DNA of 64,000 nucleotides from Comamonas testosteroni (GTDB lineage: Bacteria; Pseudomonadota; Gammaproteobacteria; Burkholderiales; Burkholderiaceae_C), in contig NZ_CP129672.1 of the NCBI RefSeq assembly GCF_030505195.1, forward strand, positions 558,001-622,000. The letters run 5' to 3'. The stretch's first letter is position 1. Every line of letters starts with the position of its first letter. The notes under the pieces are model-generated. The model saw only the letters and a program-made list of their open reading frames with translations. It had not been told where the DNA came from and did no database searches. Both the position numbers and the translations under genes were made by a program. Of this stretch, positions 49,364 to 57,879 are shown in pieces.

Positions 49364-50167
49364 CTAATCCTGCTTCGGCATTGCCATGGCGGCAGCGGCA
49401 ACCATGGGCGAGAGCTGGCCCTGCGCCCCGCCGTCACAGGCAATGACGGTGCCGGAGATGTAGCTGGCCGCATCGCTGCCCAGAAACATCGCCAGCCGGG
49501 CAATATCTGCAGTCGTGCCCATGCGCCCCAGCGGCACCATGCTGCGCACCAGAGCGTCTCCTTCTGCCCCCTGCGGGGCCAGCCGGCGCATGCCTTCCGT
49601 GCCCTCGATGGGTCCGGGGGAAATGGCGTTCACACGAATGCCCCTGGCACCCCACTCCAGCGCCAGCACCCGCGCCAGATGGTCCACTCCAGCCTTGGCC
49701 GCGCAGACATGGGCCTGGTACATCATGGGCACGGTGGACTGCGGCGCGGTGATGAAGATCAGGCTCGCTCCCGATTGCCGCAGGTGCACCAGTGCCTGAC
49801 GCGCGACATGAAAGCTGCCCAGCAGATCGATGTCCAGCACCACCTTGAAGGCGTTGGACGACATCTGCTCTGCAGGGGCGAGGAAGTTGCCGGCTGCGCC
49901 AGACACCAGCACGTCGAGCGGCCCATGGCAGGCCACGGCCCGCGCCAGCGCTGCGCCCACCGCTTGCTCATCGCGCACATCGGCCACCACGCCAAAGGCT
50001 TGCGCCCCCAGCGTCGCCAGGGCCGCATCCACATTGGCCTGCTTGCGGCTGGCGACCGAGACCCTGGCTCCTGCCATCGCGTAGTGCTGGGCAATGCCCA
50101 GGTTGATGCCTGTGGTGCCGCCAAACACCATCACATGGCGACCTGAAAAATCAAATTGAACATTCAT
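49364..50167 (-). CDS. SDR resembling peroxisomal-type 2,4-dienoyl-CoA reductase
   Basis: 267 residues from the ATG at 50167, which overlaps the upstream ligase stop (ATGA). The cofactor region VMVFGGTTGINLGIAQHY and SGAAGNFLAPAEQMS replace the usual SDR motifs. The segment IRVNAISPGPIEGTEGMRRL closely resembles 2,4-dienoyl-CoA reductases (DECR2 type). Tyr is lacking at the classical position, as in that group. It probably reduces a conjugated dienoyl-CoA arising from an unsaturated substrate. Atypical AtuG-like placement. Confidence 0.85.
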   Translation of the reverse strand: MNVQFDFSGRHVMVFGGTTGINLGIAQHYAMAGARVSVASRKQANVDAALATLGAQAFGVVADVRDEQAVGAALARAVACHGPLDVLVSGAAGNFLAPAEQMSSNAFKVVLDIDLLGSFHVARQALVHLRQSGASLIFITAPQSTVPMMYQAHVCAAKAGVDHLARVLALEWGARGIRVNAISPGPIEGTEGMRRLAPQGAEGDALVRSMVPLGRMGTTADIARLAMFLGSDAASYISGTVIACDGGAQGQLSPMVAAAAMAMPKQD

Positions 50168-51705
50168 GAACAGCACTCCTCTGCTCGCAACAGGGCTTTC
50201 TGGATCTTTCCTGCCGGGGTCAACGGCAATTCGGTGCGAAACACCAGCTGGCGCGGCAGCTTGTAGTCAGCGAGCTGCTGGCGGCAATGCGCGAGCAGCT
50301 CCTCCTCGCTCACGCTGGCACTAGGTCTGATCACGATGTAGTAGCGCCCCACTTCGCCCAGCACGGGGTCCGGCACGCCGATGCCGGCGACCATCAGCAC
50401 GCCTGCATGACCGGCAATCACGCTCTCCACCTCGCTGGGATAGACGTTGAAGCCGCCCTGTATGAACATGTCTTTTTGCCGCCCCTTGAGGTAGACCAGG
50501 CCCCGCTCATCGACAAGCCCCAGATCCCCCGAATGCAGCCAGCCGCCGGCAAACGCCTCTTCGTCCTGCTCCTGCCCCACATAGGCCGGAATCGCCCCCG
50601 CACCGCGAAACCACAGCTCCCCCACCTCGCCACTTCGCAGCTCCTCTCCATCAGCCCCCGCCACGCGCAGCTGCGCCCCTTGCAGCGGCTTGCCTATGCT
50701 GTGCAGCAGGGCCTGCTGATCCGCCTGCCAGGGCGTCATCACGATGGCCCCCGAAGTCTCGGACAGACCGTAGAGATTCATGATGCTCACGCCCGGAAAC
50801 TGCTGCTGCAGCCGCTGCAGCAAGACTGGCTCCACATTGGATCCACCCACCACGATCAGGCGCAGCCGGCTCATGTCCACCTCCGCCAAAAGCGGATGCA
50901 TGAGCAGCAGTGTCAGCATGGTTGGCACGCCCACCAGCCAGGTCGGCGGATGCCGGTGCGCCATCTTCCAGACAGCCTCGGGGCTGAACATGGGCACCAG
51001 CTCGCAGGTGCCGCCCGCCAGCAGCATGGTCAGCACGCCGCAGGTAATGCCCCCCACATGGTTGAGCGGCATGGCCAGCTGCACCATATCGTCCACCACA
51101 GCCCTCACATGCGCGTGCTGCGCCAGCGCTGAGCCCAACTGGGAGCGATGCGTCAGCCCCGCCGCCTTGGGCCGGCCTGTGGTGCCGGAGGTGTAGATGA
51201 TCATCAGCAGGTCATCCGGCTCAGGACCGGTGCCTTCATGCAAGACTTTCACGCCGGACTGCAGCGGTTGCTCGAATCCTTCATCCACCCACAACAGGTG
51301 CTCCAGCGCCGCAAAACGCTGACGGGCCTGCGCCAGATAGCTCTGGTAGTCGAAACCGGCAAACTCGCGCGGCGCAAGCACGGCCTTGACCTGGCTGTCC
51401 TGCAGCATGAAGTCCAGCTCGGCGTCCCGGTATCGGACGCTGAGGCCCACCACGACCAGCCCCGTCTTCGCCGCTGCCAGATAGCTCAGCACCCAGGGCA
51501 GACCATTGGGCAGGATGATGCCGATGCGTTCACCGGGACGCAGGCCCAGCGAGGACAGATGGGCAGCCCAGGCGCTGGCCATGACATCCACCTGCTGCCA
51601 GCTGTAGCTGCGCCCCTGGTCGATATAGGCATCCCTGTGGGGATGGGCGGCCACGGTCTGCGCCAGTGCCTGCGCCACGGTCCGAGGAGGAGGGCAAGTG
51701 TTCAT
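50164..51705 (-). CDS. AMP-dependent acyl-CoA ligase
   Basis: 513 residues from the ATG at 51705, nine bases after GGAG; the longer frame begins at a TTG. Motifs MIIYTSGTTGRPKAAGLTH, MNLYGLSETSGAIVM, HSGDLGLVDERGLVYLKGRQKD and LTPAGKIQKALLR. It differs clearly from the ligase at 47711, so the cluster probably activates two different acids. Follows the BKACE-type gene by 18 bp and overlaps the SDR gene. Confidence 0.93.
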   Translation of the reverse strand: MNTCPPPRTVAQALAQTVAAHPHRDAYIDQGRSYSWQQVDVMASAWAAHLSSLGLRPGERIGIILPNGLPWVLSYLAAAKTGLVVVGLSVRYRDAELDFMLQDSQVKAVLAPREFAGFDYQSYLAQARQRFAALEHLLWVDEGFEQPLQSGVKVLHEGTGPEPDDLLMIIYTSGTTGRPKAAGLTHRSQLGSALAQHAHVRAVVDDMVQLAMPLNHVGGITCGVLTMLLAGGTCELVPMFSPEAVWKMAHRHPPTWLVGVPTMLTLLLMHPLLAEVDMSRLRLIVVGGSNVEPVLLQRLQQQFPGVSIMNLYGLSETSGAIVMTPWQADQQALLHSIGKPLQGAQLRVAGADGEELRSGEVGELWFRGAGAIPAYVGQEQDEEAFAGGWLHSGDLGLVDERGLVYLKGRQKDMFIQGGFNVYPSEVESVIAGHAGVLMVAGIGVPDPVLGEVGRYYIVIRPSASVSEEELLAHCRQQLADYKLPRQLVFRTELPLTPAGKIQKALLRAEECCS

Positions 51706-51723
51706 CTGCAACTTCTCCCTGAT

Positions 51724-52590
51724 TCAGGCCGCCAGGTGCAGCATCTGCCTGGCCTCCCTGGGAGTGGCGACTTCACGGCCCACATCACGCGCATAGCGCG
51801 CCAGTTGCTCGATCAGCGGAGCATTGGATGTGACCTTGCTGCCGTCCGGCAGATAGAAAGTGTCTTCCAGTCCGCTGCGCAAATGCCCGCCGAGCTCGGC
51901 CGTGCGCAGATGGGTGGGCCAGATCTCGCTGCGCCCGATCAGCGTGGTCTGCCAGGGCGCATCCTTGATCTTGAGCCTGAGCAGGATAGGCAGCAGATCG
52001 GGGTCTGCCGGCATGCCGGACTCCACCCCCATCACGAAGTTGTATTCGGGCAGGCCTCGGTACATGCCGGTTTCCACATACATGCCCACGCAGCGCACGA
52101 TGCCCACGTCAAAGCACTCGAACTCGGGCAGAGTGTGGGTCTCGGCCATCACATCGAGAAAGTCCTGCACCTTTGCGGGCTGATTGTCGAACAGCATCGG
52201 CGGCCAGGCCCAGCTTCCATTGCTGCGGGTTTTGAGATAGTTGAGCGAGCCCGCATTGCAGGCCGCCATCTCGGGTCGCGTGGCACGCAGGCAGTCCAGC
52301 GGTCCCTGGTAATCGGGGCCGACAACCCCGGTGGTCTGATTGATGATGAGCTCGGGGCAGGCTGCGCGCATGGCATCCACGCAGGCCCTGGCCACTGCCG
52401 GGTCCCAGCTGGGCAGATGACCCTTGCCCTCCTCCTGGCGCCTGAAGTGGACATGCACCACCGATGCGCCCGCGTCATAGGCCCGGCGTGCTTCCTGCGC
52501 CAGTTGCTCTGGTGTCACGGGCACATGATGCTGATTCGGGTCGGTCAGCACCCCGGTAATGGAACAGGTAATAATGGCTTTATCGGACAT
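51724..52590 (-). CDS. BKACE-type beta-keto acid cleavage enzyme (DUF849)
   Basis: 288 residues. Metal-binding HVHFR after GASVVHVHF, IITCSITG at the start, LIINQTTGVV, CFDVGIVRC and the C-terminal GREVATPREARQMLHL. The family cleaves beta-keto acids with acetyl-CoA to give acetoacetate plus a new CoA ester. AAAGGAGCAAT precedes the ATG. Its presence inside an atu-like cluster suggests the route makes a beta-keto acid that is handled by BKACE rather than only by thiolase (inference). Confidence 0.9.
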   Translation of the reverse strand: MSDKAIITCSITGVLTDPNQHHVPVTPEQLAQEARRAYDAGASVVHVHFRRQEEGKGHLPSWDPAVARACVDAMRAACPELIINQTTGVVGPDYQGPLDCLRATRPEMAACNAGSLNYLKTRSNGSWAWPPMLFDNQPAKVQDFLDVMAETHTLPEFECFDVGIVRCVGMYVETGMYRGLPEYNFVMGVESGMPADPDLLPILLRLKIKDAPWQTTLIGRSEIWPTHLRTAELGGHLRSGLEDTFYLPDGSKVTSNAPLIEQLARYARDVGREVATPREARQMLHLAA

Positions 52591-52614
52591 ATTGCTCCTT
52601 TAATAGAAGCTGAC

Positions 52615-52635
52615 AACGCTTTACACATAAGCGTT
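52615..52635. promoter_or_regulatory. Inverted repeat in the gap before the BKACE gene
   Basis: AACGCTT (52615-52621) and AAGCGTT (52629-52635) flank a 7-base centre, in the 101 bp gap between the acyl-CoA dehydrogenase stop and the BKACE start. It could be a regulator site for an internal promoter or an RNA hairpin. Confidence 0.35.
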
Positions 52636-52691
52636 TCAGGCTTATTCGCTCAAACCTCCCGGCAACGACTGAGGCCGCTGCGACAGCCGCG

Positions 52692-53834
52692 CTAGATACG
52701 CCACTGGCGCGCGGCCAGCTCTTTCATGATTTCCTCTGTGCCGCCGCCAATCGTCAACACCTTGACTTCGCGGTACATGCGCTCGCTCAGCGTGCCGCGC
52801 ATAAAGCCCATGCCACCCAGAATCTGCACCGCCGTATCGGCACAGAACTGCATGGTCTGGGTGGCGTGGTTCTTGAGCACACAGACCTCACCCACCCAAT
52901 CCGCACCGCTATCGCCGCCATCGGCTCGTGCGCAGACGGCGTTGAGCCAGGCGTCGGTGCTGCGCAGGCGCTGCTGCATGTCCACCAGCTTGTGGCGTAT
53001 GACCTGATGCTGATTGAGCGTCACGCCAAAGGCCTGGCGCTGCTGCGCCCAGGCCAGCGCCTCGTCATAGCAGGCCTGGGCAAAGCCCAGCGCAGCGCAG
53101 GCAATGCCCAGGCGCTCGCCGTTGAAGTTCTGCATGATGGCGCGAAAGCCCTCGCCCTCGGCCCCGAGCAGATGACTGGCAGGCACGCGCACGCCATCAA
53201 AGAACAGATGGGCCGTATCCGAGCATTGCCAGCCCATCTTGTGCAGCGGGCTGCGGCGCAATCCCGCACTCTCGCCCGGCACCAGGATCAGGGAGATACC
53301 GGATGCACCTCTTTGCTCGCCCGTGCGCACCGCCACCGTGATCCAGTCCGCACGCATGCCCGAGGTGATGAAGGTCTTCTCGCCCTCGATCACATACTCG
53401 TTGCCATCGCGCCTGGCCCTGGTGCGCAGCGCCGCCACGTCCGATCCACCGCCAGGTTCGGTAATCGCCAGCGCCGCGATCTTGTGGCCTGCCAGCACAT
53501 CGGGCACCACCTGTTGCTTGAGCGCATCGCTGCCCAGAGCCACCACGGGCGGCAGGCCGATGTTGTGCGACAACAGGCTGGCCAGCACACCGCCGCTGCC
53601 CCCGTAGCGGCACAGCGCCAGCCACAAAGCGGCGCGCAGACCGTGCGTGGCCGCGGTACCACCGAGCTCCTGGGGGTAGCCAATGCCGAGCAGCCCCAGC
53701 TCGGCGGCCTGGCGATAGAGCTGACGCGGGAACTCTCCCGCCTCGTCCCAGGCCGTGACATGAGGAGCGATATGCTCACGCGCAAAACGGCGCACCATGT
53801 CATAGAGCATTTCGCGTTCAGTGGCATCAGTCAT
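52692..53834 (-). CDS. Acyl-CoA dehydrogenase
   Basis: 380 residues from the ATG at 53834, overlapping the carboxylase alpha stop (ATGA). The extended frame upstream is a shadow of that gene. Motifs: ALAITEPGGGSDVAALRTRA, FITSGMRADWITV, the substrate/FAD loop GWQCSDTAHLFFDGVRVP, QAFGVTLNQHQVIRHKL, and VQILGGMGFMRGTLSERMYREVK near the C-terminus. FAD enzyme that forms an alpha,beta-double bond in a CoA ester. It is an extra dehydrogenase relative to the atu order. Confidence 0.93.
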   Translation of the reverse strand: MTDATEREMLYDMVRRFAREHIAPHVTAWDEAGEFPRQLYRQAAELGLLGIGYPQELGGTAATHGLRAALWLALCRYGGSGGVLASLLSHNIGLPPVVALGSDALKQQVVPDVLAGHKIAALAITEPGGGSDVAALRTRARRDGNEYVIEGEKTFITSGMRADWITVAVRTGEQRGASGISLILVPGESAGLRRSPLHKMGWQCSDTAHLFFDGVRVPASHLLGAEGEGFRAIMQNFNGERLGIACAALGFAQACYDEALAWAQQRQAFGVTLNQHQVIRHKLVDMQQRLRSTDAWLNAVCARADGGDSGADWVGEVCVLKNHATQTMQFCADTAVQILGGMGFMRGTLSERMYREVKVLTIGGGTEEIMKELAARQWRI

Positions 53835-55804
53835 GCAGTGCCTCCAGACAGGGGCGCCAGTTTCAGCAGCACCTGGCCCGGCGCCACCTGCTGGCCGGCA
53901 TTGACCAGCACGGCCTCCACCCGGCAGTCGGCCTTCACGCTCAGGCTGTGCTCCAGCTTCATGGATTCGACGACCACGACCACATCGCCGGCCTTCAGCG
54001 CCTGCCCGGTCTCCACACCCAGTTGCACCACACGGCCGTTGAACGGCGCGCGCAGCTCTGCAGTCTGGCCGGCTCCGGCTGCATGCTCTGGCGGGGCATA
54101 GCTTGCATCTTCGACCCACCAGTCCACACTGCCAGCCTGCAGATGCCAGCGCGTCCCGCCTTGCCCGACGGGCAGTTGCACGGCCTGCACGGTTTGGGTC
54201 AGGCCCGCCGTTCTCGCTCGCCAGCCATAGGCCAGCAACTCGTCGACCTGCAGCAGCTCAGGCTCTGCGCCGCGCCGGTTCAGCAGCCAGCTGTCTTCGG
54301 TCTCGGGCCGCAGCGCCAGCTCCTGTGCCCGGCCCCGGTGCTGCAGCTTGCGCAACTGGGCATAGCTGCAAGCCAGCGGCCCCGGCCTTTGGCCCACGGC
54401 GCAAAGCGCTCCCCAGTGCTGGTGCGCCAGAGCTTCCTTTTCTCGCAGCAGTTGCTGCAGGCGTGGCGCATCGCCCGTCAGATAGGAGATCAGAGCCTGG
54501 CCCCGCCTGAACACTTCGTCGTTCAGGCATTCAATCAGAAAGGCGCGATTGGTCGGCAAGCCCAGCACCGCGAGCCGGCCCAGTGCATGAATCAGCCCGT
54601 CAATGGCTTGCTCTCGCGTCGGCGCATGGACGATCAGCTTGCCCAGCATGGCGTCGTAATAGGGTGTGACTTCGCTGCCGGTGTGCAATGCGTGGTCAAA
54701 GCGCAGCGGCGCGCGGCTGAAGGCGGCCGCGTCGGGGGCCGAGAAATGTCGCACCACGCCGGTATGGGGCTGAAAGCTCTCGTCTTCGGCGCACAGTCGC
54801 ACTTCGATGGCATGGCCGTCGAACTGCACCTGCTGCTGCGTCAACGGCAAGGCCTCGCCGCGCGCGACGCGGATCTGCCACTCGACCAGATCAAGGCCCG
54901 TCAAGGCCTCGGTCACCGGATGCTCGACCTGCAGTCTGGTATTCATCTCCATCAGATAGAACTGCCGGCCTTCGACCAGGAACTCCACCGTACCCGCACC
55001 CACATAGCCTGCCGCCTTGGCCAGGGCCACGGCACAACTGCCCATGTGCTCGCGCTGCTCGGCATTGACGGCCGGACTGGGGGCCTCTTCAATGATCTTC
55101 TGGTGGCGACGCTGAACCGAGCAGTCGCGCTCCCCCAGATGAATCACATGGCCATGCCCGTCGGCAAACACCTGCACTTCCACATGACGCGGGTGCATGA
55201 CGGCACGCTCGACCAGCAAGTCACCATTGCCGAAGCCAGCCAGGGCTTCCGAACGCGCACTGTTCAGAGCGGCATGCAGCTGCTGGGCACTTTCCACCAG
55301 CCGCATGCCGCGCCCGCCGCCACCGGCCACGGCCTTGACCATGACAGGGTAGCCAATCATGGCTGCTTCGTCGGCAAAGCGCGCATCGCTCTGGTCATCG
55401 CCCTCATAGCCCGGCAGACAGGGCACGCCATGGGCCCTGGCCAGTTGCTTGGCGGCGGCCTTGCTGCCGAGCTGGCGGATCGCGGCCGGCGGCGGGCCAA
55501 TCCAGATCAGGCCCGCTTCCTGAACGGCCTGGGCAAAGCCCGCATCCTCGCTGAGAAAGCCGTAACCGGGATGAACGGCATCGGCCCCTGTCGCCTTGGC
55601 GGCCGCCAGCAGCTTGTTCACGTCCAGATAGCTCTGTGCCGATGTCAGCCCGACCAGTGCATAGGCCTGTGTGGACTGTTGCACATGGAGGCTTCCCGCA
55701 TCCGCATCCGAGTACACCGCCACGGTCTCTATGCCCATGCGCCTGGCCGTAGCCATGATGCGCAGCGCAATCTCGCCACGATTGGCAATCAGAATGCGCT
55801 TCAT
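53831..55804 (-). CDS. Biotin-dependent acyl-CoA carboxylase alpha subunit (AtuF/LiuD-like)
   Basis: 657 residues. Biotin carboxylase domain (KRILIANRGEIALRIM; ATP-grasp KAVAGGGGRGMR; LGERDCSVQRRHQKIIEEAP; MEMNTRLQVEHPVTE), a linker, and a C-terminal biotinyl domain with the biotinylated Lys616 in VESMKLEHS. With the beta subunit it carboxylates a branched 3-methyl-enoyl-CoA such as geranyl-CoA or methylcrotonyl-CoA. Gene order points to the geranyl-CoA type but does not prove it. Overlaps both neighbours by ATGA. Confidence 0.9.
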   Translation of the reverse strand: MKRILIANRGEIALRIMATARRMGIETVAVYSDADAGSLHVQQSTQAYALVGLTSAQSYLDVNKLLAAAKATGADAVHPGYGFLSEDAGFAQAVQEAGLIWIGPPPAAIRQLGSKAAAKQLARAHGVPCLPGYEGDDQSDARFADEAAMIGYPVMVKAVAGGGGRGMRLVESAQQLHAALNSARSEALAGFGNGDLLVERAVMHPRHVEVQVFADGHGHVIHLGERDCSVQRRHQKIIEEAPSPAVNAEQREHMGSCAVALAKAAGYVGAGTVEFLVEGRQFYLMEMNTRLQVEHPVTEALTGLDLVEWQIRVARGEALPLTQQQVQFDGHAIEVRLCAEDESFQPHTGVVRHFSAPDAAAFSRAPLRFDHALHTGSEVTPYYDAMLGKLIVHAPTREQAIDGLIHALGRLAVLGLPTNRAFLIECLNDEVFRRGQALISYLTGDAPRLQQLLREKEALAHQHWGALCAVGQRPGPLACSYAQLRKLQHRGRAQELALRPETEDSWLLNRRGAEPELLQVDELLAYGWRARTAGLTQTVQAVQLPVGQGGTRWHLQAGSVDWWVEDASYAPPEHAAGAGQTAELRAPFNGRVVQLGVETGQALKAGDVVVVVESMKLEHSLSVKADCRVEAVLVNAGQQVAPGQVLLKLAPLSGGTA

Positions 55805-56634
55805 GATGTGCCTCCTGCAATGCAGGTCCAGGGAGCCGGTTGCTTGCGGGAAAAGGCCTTGAGCCCCGCCCCCGCTTCAGCGCTGCGCAGTGCACTGGCA
55901 AAGGCCTGCGCGCCCTGGTTCAGCGATGCATCCAGACTTTGCCCGCCAATGGTTGCCAGCAGCTTTTTGGTGGCAGCCACCGCCTGCGGTGCGGCCTGCG
56001 CGCAGATTTCAAGCTGATGCTGCAGCTGACTCTGCCATTGGGCAGCGTCTGTGGCCTGGATCACGGTCTGCACCAGGCCGGCCTCCTGGGCCTGGCTTGC
56101 GGACCAGCGCTGACCGCCCAGCAGCCATTGACGCGCGCAACCTTCACCCAGCCTGCGCAGCACAAACGGCGCGATCTGCGCGGGCACAATTCCAAGCGTC
56201 ACCTCGGGTGTGGCAAAGACGGCCTGCTGATCCGCCACCACCCAGTCGGCCACGCAGACCAGCCCCACACCGCCGCCCATGGCTGCGCCCTGCACGGCAG
56301 CGATCAGCAACTGGGGCAGCTCTGCCAGCAGCTGCAGCAGATGACCAAACTCGCGGTTGACCTGAACCAGCGGGTCCTGCGCCCCCGCAGGCAGCGGCGA
56401 GCCTATGCTGCTGGCAAAGCCTCCCAGGCTCCCGCCCGCACAGAAATGCCCGCCGTTGCCGCACAGCACGACCACGCGCAGCTGTGAATCCTTGTGCGCT
56501 CTTGTGGCCTGATCGCGCAAAGCCTGCACCAGCTCGTCGGTCAGCGGATTGCGGGTTTGCGGCGAATTCAGTCGCCACCATTCCACAAAGCCGCTGCCCA
56601 AGGGCTGGCGTTCGATTTCAAGCAACTGAGTCAT
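55801..56634 (-). CDS. Enoyl-CoA hydratase/isomerase family protein (AtuE/LiuC-like)
   Basis: 277-residue crotonase-fold protein. GNGGHFCAGGSLGGFAS and VQGAAMGGGVGLVCVADWV form the oxyanion-hole loops, and FATPEVTLGIVP carries the Glu that acts as acid/base. In the atu pathway the equivalent enzyme hydrates isohexenyl-glutaconyl-CoA. GAGGAGCGGCGC precedes the ATG. Ten bases after the acyl-CoA dehydrogenase gene, overlapping the carboxylase alpha gene. Confidence 0.9.
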   Translation of the reverse strand: MTQLLEIERQPLGSGFVEWWRLNSPQTRNPLTDELVQALRDQATRAHKDSQLRVVVLCGNGGHFCAGGSLGGFASSIGSPLPAGAQDPLVQVNREFGHLLQLLAELPQLLIAAVQGAAMGGGVGLVCVADWVVADQQAVFATPEVTLGIVPAQIAPFVLRRLGEGCARQWLLGGQRWSASQAQEAGLVQTVIQATDAAQWQSQLQHQLEICAQAAPQAVAATKKLLATIGGQSLDASLNQGAQAFASALRSAEAGAGLKAFSRKQPAPWTCIAGGTS

Positions 56635-56644
56635 GCGCCGCTCC

Positions 56645-57823
56645 TCAGTGCGCCTGGCGCTTGATCAGCCCCATGGTCTTGCCGATGATGCCCAGCATGA
56701 CCTCGTCGGCACCACCGCCTATCGAGCCCAGACGCCCGTCGCGGTACAGGCGCGAGACGCGGTTGTCCCAGGTAAAGCCCATGCCGCCCCAGAACTGCAG
56801 ACAGGTGTCGGCCACTTCGCGCGTCAGCCGCCCTGCCTTGAGCTTGGCCATGCTGGCCAGCTGCAGCGCATCCTGACCTGCCATATACATCTGGGCGGCA
56901 CGATAGGTCAGTGCGCGCAGGGCCTCGACTTCGGTCTGCAACTCGGCCAGCTTGAACTGCACCCATTGCTGATCTATCAGGGTGCTGCCGAACATCTGGC
57001 GCTGCTGCGCCCACTCGATGGTCTGCTGAATGCAATCCTCCATGGCGAGCAGGCCACTGGCCGAGGCCCAGAGCCGCTCCTCCTGAAACTGCTGCATCTG
57101 ATAGACGAAGCCCTGCCCCTCCTGCCCCACCAGATAGCGCTGCGGAACGCGCACCTCGTCAAAGAACAGCAGGCCCGTATCCGAGGAGTTCATGCCGATC
57201 TTGCGCAGCTTCTGCGCCACTTCCACGCCCTTGGTCAGCCTACCGCGCGGGCCGTCACGCAGCGGCACCATGACGAGGCTTTTGTTCTTGTGTACCGGCC
57301 CCTCGCTGGTGTTGACCAGCATGCACATCCAGTCCGCCTGAATGCTGTTGGTGATCCACATCTTCTGGCCGCTGATGACGTAATCGTCACCATCCCTGCG
57401 CGCATGGCTTTTGATGCCCGAGACATCGCTGCCAGCACCGGGCTCGCTCACGCCGATGCAGCCCACCATATCGCCCGCAATGGCTGGAGCCAGAAACTGC
57501 TCGCACAAGGCATCGCTGCCAAAGCGTGCCAGTGCGGGCGTGCACATATCGGTCTGCACGCCAATGGCCATGGGCACACCGCCGCAGCGGATATGGCCCA
57601 GTGTCTCGGCCATCATCAGGCTGTAGGAGTAGTCCAGCCCCGCACCGCCATAGGCTTCGGGCTTGGTCAGGCCCAGCAGGCCCAGATCGCCCAGCCCCTT
57701 GAACACCTGGTGCGCAGGGAAGATCTCCTCCTGCTCCCATTCATCGACATGAGGGTTGATCTTCTCGTCGATATAGCGATTGAGGGTATTGCGCACTTCC
57801 AGATGTTCATGGGTCCATTGCAT
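56645..57823 (-). CDS. Acyl-CoA dehydrogenase, citronellyl-CoA dehydrogenase (AtuD)-like
   Basis: 392 residues from the ATG at 57823 (GGAGACAAGCC upstream). The opening MQWTHEHLEVRNTLNRYIDE and GGVPMAIGVQTDMCTPALARFG resemble AtuD-type enzymes. General motifs are CIGVSEPGAGSDVSGIKS, WITNSIQADWMCML, KIGMNSSDTGLLFFDEVRVP and FWGGMGFTWDNRVSRLYRD. AtuD oxidises citronellyl-CoA to geranyl-CoA. The substrate assignment rests on resemblance and gene order. It lies 56 bp after the carboxylase beta gene. Confidence 0.88.
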   Translation of the reverse strand: MQWTHEHLEVRNTLNRYIDEKINPHVDEWEQEEIFPAHQVFKGLGDLGLLGLTKPEAYGGAGLDYSYSLMMAETLGHIRCGGVPMAIGVQTDMCTPALARFGSDALCEQFLAPAIAGDMVGCIGVSEPGAGSDVSGIKSHARRDGDDYVISGQKMWITNSIQADWMCMLVNTSEGPVHKNKSLVMVPLRDGPRGRLTKGVEVAQKLRKIGMNSSDTGLLFFDEVRVPQRYLVGQEGQGFVYQMQQFQEERLWASASGLLAMEDCIQQTIEWAQQRQMFGSTLIDQQWVQFKLAELQTEVEALRALTYRAAQMYMAGQDALQLASMAKLKAGRLTREVADTCLQFWGGMGFTWDNRVSRLYRDGRLGSIGGGADEVMLGIIGKTMGLIKRQAH

Positions 57824-57879
57824 GGCTTGTCTCCGTCGAGTCCTGTTTGGAAGAAAAAAAGGGGGGAAGAGGCGCGCCC

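Noticed and set aside
52692..54119. Acyl-CoA dehydrogenase frame extended ~95 codons upstream
   Set aside because: The extension lies inside the carboxylase alpha gene in another frame; the ATG at 53834 gives the standard length and an ATGA overlap.
53948..56017. 689-codon plus-strand open frame
   Set aside because: Antisense to the carboxylase alpha subunit, whose biotin and ATP-grasp motifs prove the minus strand is coding.
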